Source: Exiguobacterium marinum DSM 16307 (GTDB lineage: Bacteria; Bacillota; Bacilli; Exiguobacteriales; Exiguobacteriaceae). From it: a DNA stretch of 64,000 nucleotides. The stretch spans positions 1,751,662-1,815,661 of the forward strand of contig NZ_KK211189.1 of the NCBI RefSeq assembly GCF_000620845.1, written 5' to 3'. The position numbers were made by a program, and so were the translations under genes. The notes under the pieces were generated by a model, which saw only the letters and a program-made list of their open reading frames with translations, did not search any database and was not told where the DNA came from. Positions 61,573 to 64,000 of the stretch are shown one piece after another (the stretch's first letter is position 1; each line of letters starts with the position of its first letter).

Positions 61573-61616
61573 GAAACGGTCCTTGATGTGCAGACGACAT
61601 CAAGGACCGTTTTATA
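61573..61616. terminator. Terminator of dynA operon and of convergent oxidoreductase
   Basis: AAACGGTCCTTGATG and complement around TGCAGACGA, with TTTTATATTT after it. Confidence 0.88.
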
Positions 61617-61617
61617 T

Positions 61618-62598
61618 TTATTTATCTGCTGGATAGACCACACCAACGTGTTTGCGCACGGTCGTCATCACATTAGCTAAGCGAATCATATCGGTCGCTG
61701 AGTGCACAGCCGTTTCTGTATCCTCCGCTTTAATTGCTCGGACGAACGCTTCGATTTCATATGACATCGGAGCGTTCTGCGCTTCTGATATGATTTCTGA
61801 TGTGCCATCCCGTAACTCTAGACGGACATCATCGCACGTCGCAATATCATCGATGATGATGCGTCCCTTTTCCCCGATAATCTCAGAAGGCGTCGATGTC
61901 GCATGGATCTTTGAGTGCATGACCACTACATCAAGGCCATCATAGGAAAGGATGACCGTCCCGCTTCCGTCCACTCCAGATTCGAGTTTGACACCGCTCG
62001 CCTGGACGTCATTCGGTTGACCGAACAATTTCAAGGCGGGACCGAGTAAATAGACGCCAAGGTCCATCAATGACCCGTTCGAAAAATCGGGATTGAATGT
62101 ATTCGGATTTTTCCCTTGTTTATACAAATCGTATCGGGAAGAATACTGTGATTTATTGAAGACGGCCCGACGTACCGGAGCGATTCGCTCCATCGCCTGT
62201 TGAACCCGTTCAAAGTTCGGCATGAATAGATTACGGAGTGCCTCAAGTAAGACGACCTCGTTCTCCTTCGCGACTTCAATCATACGAGTAACTTCCTGAA
62301 CGTTCGAGGCGAGCGGCTTTTCACACAGGACGTGTTTGCCATGCTGCATGAACAAGATGCTCTGTTCGGCGTGAAGCGAGTTCGGGCTCGCAATATAGAT
62401 CGCATCGATGACATCACTCTGCGCCATCTCTTCAAGTGATGTGAACGTATGTACGATGCAGTGACTTTCTGCATATTCGTTAGCACGCGACTCCGTGCGC
62501 GAGTAAAGTGCCGTCACTTCTACGTAGTCCAACTGATTGATTGTTTCGATAAACCAGTCTGTGATGAAGTTTGTACCAATGATACCAAAACGGATCAT
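61618..62598 (-). CDS. Gfo/Idh/MocA family oxidoreductase
   Basis: 326 residues. N-terminal Rossmann fold IRFGIIGTNFITDWFIE, YIASPNSLHAEQSI and the hallmark GKHVLCEKPLASN (Lys94-Pro region) around residue 90; C-terminal alpha/beta domain with NGSLMDLGVYLLGP. NAD(P)-dependent sugar or polyol dehydrogenase; substrate unknown. Ten bases after the stop of the interrupted GNAT gene, same strand, so once an operon. Confidence 0.88.
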   Translation of the reverse strand: MIRFGIIGTNFITDWFIETINQLDYVEVTALYSRTESRANEYAESHCIVHTFTSLEEMAQSDVIDAIYIASPNSLHAEQSILFMQHGKHVLCEKPLASNVQEVTRMIEVAKENEVVLLEALRNLFMPNFERVQQAMERIAPVRRAVFNKSQYSSRYDLYKQGKNPNTFNPDFSNGSLMDLGVYLLGPALKLFGQPNDVQASGVKLESGVDGSGTVILSYDGLDVVVMHSKIHATSTPSEIIGEKGRIIIDDIATCDDVRLELRDGTSEIISEAQNAPMSYEIEAFVRAIKAEDTETAVHSATDMIRLANVMTTVRKHVGVVYPADK

Positions 62599-62607
62599 GT
62601 GAATTCC

Positions 62608-63090
62608 TCATTTCTGTTCTTTCAGATTTTTGATGAGTAGGATTTCATCCAATAAAGGAATCTTATCATATCCGACTTGTGGGATTGTCGATTTCTGTTT
62701 TCTTGCTCTCGTCACCGCATCATGAATGATTCGTTCTAGACGATAGCCACGACGTTGATAAAAGCCGAGTGCTCTCAAATTATCATTGGTTGTGATGACA
62801 ATTGATTGCTTAACGCCATGCTTCATACTAATTTCTTCAACAGTCTGGAGTAAGCGAGAGCCAATCCCACAATTCTCCATCAGGCTATCAAGAGATATGA
62901 TTTCTATTTCCTCATCCCGCATAACATATGTAACAAGACCGTGAATTTGATTTGATTTCATGTAGACAAATCCTCCGAGCTCTGTACAATCGTAGGTTCC
63001 CGAGGAGACGACCATTTGAGCTGAACCCCATTATTCAACAAAAAAATTGCGAATGTCTTCTTGCATATTAGAATGGATTGGTAAGATCAT
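62608..63090 (-). pseudogene. GNAT acetyltransferase interrupted by an in-frame TAA
   Basis: Read from ATG 63090, six bases after AGAGGAGAAC, the frame gives MILPIHSNMQEDIRNFFVE, then TAA at 63031-63033, then WGSAQMVVSSGTYDCTELGG and a complete GNAT domain (IEIISLDSLMENCGIGSRLLQT with the acetyl-CoA loop, DNLRALGFYQRRGYRLERI). The stop replaces the residue between E and W, where CAA (Gln) would need one change. Internal restart at ATG 63015 would lose strand 1 but keep the core, so weak activity is possible. Confidence 0.82.
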
Positions 63091-63168
63091 TTAGTTCTCC
63101 TCTGTTTATATATAATTAGATATTGAATACGGTATTTGAAATATGTAATGAGCTAAAATAATCTTTTA

Positions 63169-63837
63169 TCATTTGTTATCATTCTGAAAGACTTCGGCAC
63201 GCTCTCTCTCTTTAAACGGCCAACGATAAATTTGTCCTTCTTTCTCGACATAGGCAACACCGTCTTCAATCATCAACGACGAACAGTCAAGGAGATGACG
63301 TGGCATCGGATATATTTCAATCCACCCGTTCGCATGGACATGAACGAGACGACCATCGATTGAAGAGATGACCCATACCCCCTTCTCTGACGTACACATC
63401 ACGTCGCAGTCATGAAGAACTGGGCCCTTTCTGACCTCTTGATTATATTGAAAACGTACGGTTCCCTCTTTTGAGAAGCAGACGAGAGCCTCGGTCGAGA
63501 TCCCTTCTCCAAAGATGCCCTCGTCCCCGTAACCAACCCAGATCCCGGTATCATTGATCTCAACCGCTTCAATCGCGTTACCTGCGTGAAATGAATGTTT
63601 GATGTCGCCGTCTACATCTAGCACCCACGCATTGGTTGGTTCCCCTTCTAACGTAAACGCCCAGATGAACAAGTGATTCTCGTCAATGATTCGAATACCC
63701 GCCACATATTCATGCCGATTGAAGTCCATGATCAACCCATTCCAATGGATGTAGAAGTGATGATTGGACTTGACCAAACGAGCTGAACCCATTGACTTGC
63801 GCGTATCGGAATCAACCACCTCTATTTCATCATTCAT
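63169..63837 (-). CDS. Hypothetical protein, 222 aa, possible propeller
   Basis: Soluble protein of short strand repeats (HFYIHWNGLIMDFNRHEYVAG, NHLFIWAFTLEGEPTNAWVLD, GIWVGYGDEGIFGEG, GVWVISSIDGRLVHVHANGW), like a small beta-propeller of about five blades; no known family name. ATG 63837 is spaced eight bases from AAGGGG. It starts six bases after the stop of the upstream partial gene, so the two are cotranscribed. Confidence 0.62.
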   Translation of the reverse strand: MNDEIEVVDSDTRKSMGSARLVKSNHHFYIHWNGLIMDFNRHEYVAGIRIIDENHLFIWAFTLEGEPTNAWVLDVDGDIKHSFHAGNAIEAVEINDTGIWVGYGDEGIFGEGISTEALVCFSKEGTVRFQYNQEVRKGPVLHDCDVMCTSEKGVWVISSIDGRLVHVHANGWIEIYPMPRHLLDCSSLMIEDGVAYVEKEGQIYRWPFKERERAEVFQNDNK

Positions 63838-63843
63838 ACACAA

Positions 63844-64000
63844 TCACCCCTTACCGTCTTCCAATCGCTTGAAATGTAATGCCTCTCGAAACCGTCTAGA
63901 TTCTTCATCACTCACCACTTCGTCTATATATCTTGATTTCCAATAAGGCGAGAGGTCCACCTCTTCCACACCGATCCGCTTGAACCAATCCAACACCGTC
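63844..64000 (-). CDS. Hypothetical protein, C-terminal part (cut by window edge)
   Basis: A minus-strand frame is open from the window edge to TGA 63844-63846. It begins TVLDWFKRIGVEEVDLSPYW at the edge and ends RFREALHFKRLEDGKG; charged and helical, no family recognised. The close spacing to the next gene (start six bases after the stop) and codon usage like its neighbours support that it is real. Confidence 0.55.
   Translation of the reverse strand, partial: TVLDWFKRIGVEEVDLSPYWKSRYIDEVVSDEESRRFREALHFKRLEDGKG

Overview
This looks like a chromosomal window from a low-to-mid-GC Gram-positive rod of the Bacillales, most likely Exiguobacterium (inference from gene content; no rRNA is present to prove it). 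Supporting signs are strong AGGAGG-type ribosome sites, frequent GTG/TTG starts, lipoproteins, a sortase, sigma-B-, sigma-W- and WalR-like promoter signals, ydbS-ydbT, a double-headed dynamin, and a CoA-binding gene just upstream of parE-parC as in Bacillus. I saw no tRNA, rRNA, CRISPR array, complete insertion sequence or prophage.

Layout. 0-5.5 kb: end of a glycerophosphodiesterase; a DUF4397 wall protein with its own class F sortase; MarR regulator; RelA/SpoT-domain protein; sigma-B-type yflT. 5.7-12.5 kb: a divergent glutamine synthetase, POT peptide transporter, an MFS efflux pump behind a 25-codon leader peptide and attenuator, AI-2E-type permease, Spx-like regulator, DUF302. 12.6-20.6 kb: tandem paralogous lipoproteins, PAS-chemoreceptor, metalloprotease, PatB-type lyase, two coupled unknown genes. 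20.7-30.1 kb: a XerS-like recombinase and a frameshifted diguanylate cyclase enclosed by two inverted dif-like sites, then CoA-binding protein, topoisomerase IV, Nudix, MBL and GNAT genes and a good dif candidate. Topoisomerase IV next to dif suggests the replication-terminus region. 30.1-40.4 kb: dead acetyltransferase, amino-acid ABC importer without its ATPase, MoxR/DUF58 operon, cardiolipin synthase, antiporter, LysM-3D protein, AraC regulator. 40.4-48.4 kb: regulator/enzyme pairs with recognisable operators (ArsR-SDR, HTH-hydrolase, GntR-6-phospho-beta-glucosidase) plus an SDR killed by a nonsense codon. 48.4-55.9 kb: Nudix, a block of unknown secreted/membrane proteins, a 5'-truncated gene remnant, a purine permease, a candidate SOS-controlled type I toxin-antitoxin locus, sigma-W-type ydbS-ydbT, WGR protein, lipoprotein. 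55.9-64 kb: aromatic acid exporter-like protein, NAD(P)-binding protein, dynamin plus a coupled 31-residue membrane peptide, Gfo/Idh/MocA oxidoreductase, a second nonsense-interrupted acetyltransferase, and two unknown proteins.

The most interesting parts are (i) the small hydrophobic peptide locus at 52.5-52.9 kb, with LexA-like box, convergent antisense RNA and 5'-3' pairing; (ii) the leader-peptide attenuator in front of the MFS pump; (iii) the recombinase/diguanylate cyclase segment bounded by inverted dif-like sites; and (iv) the small ORF translationally coupled to dynA. Several genes carry single inactivating changes, which points to recent decay or, less likely, sequence errors.
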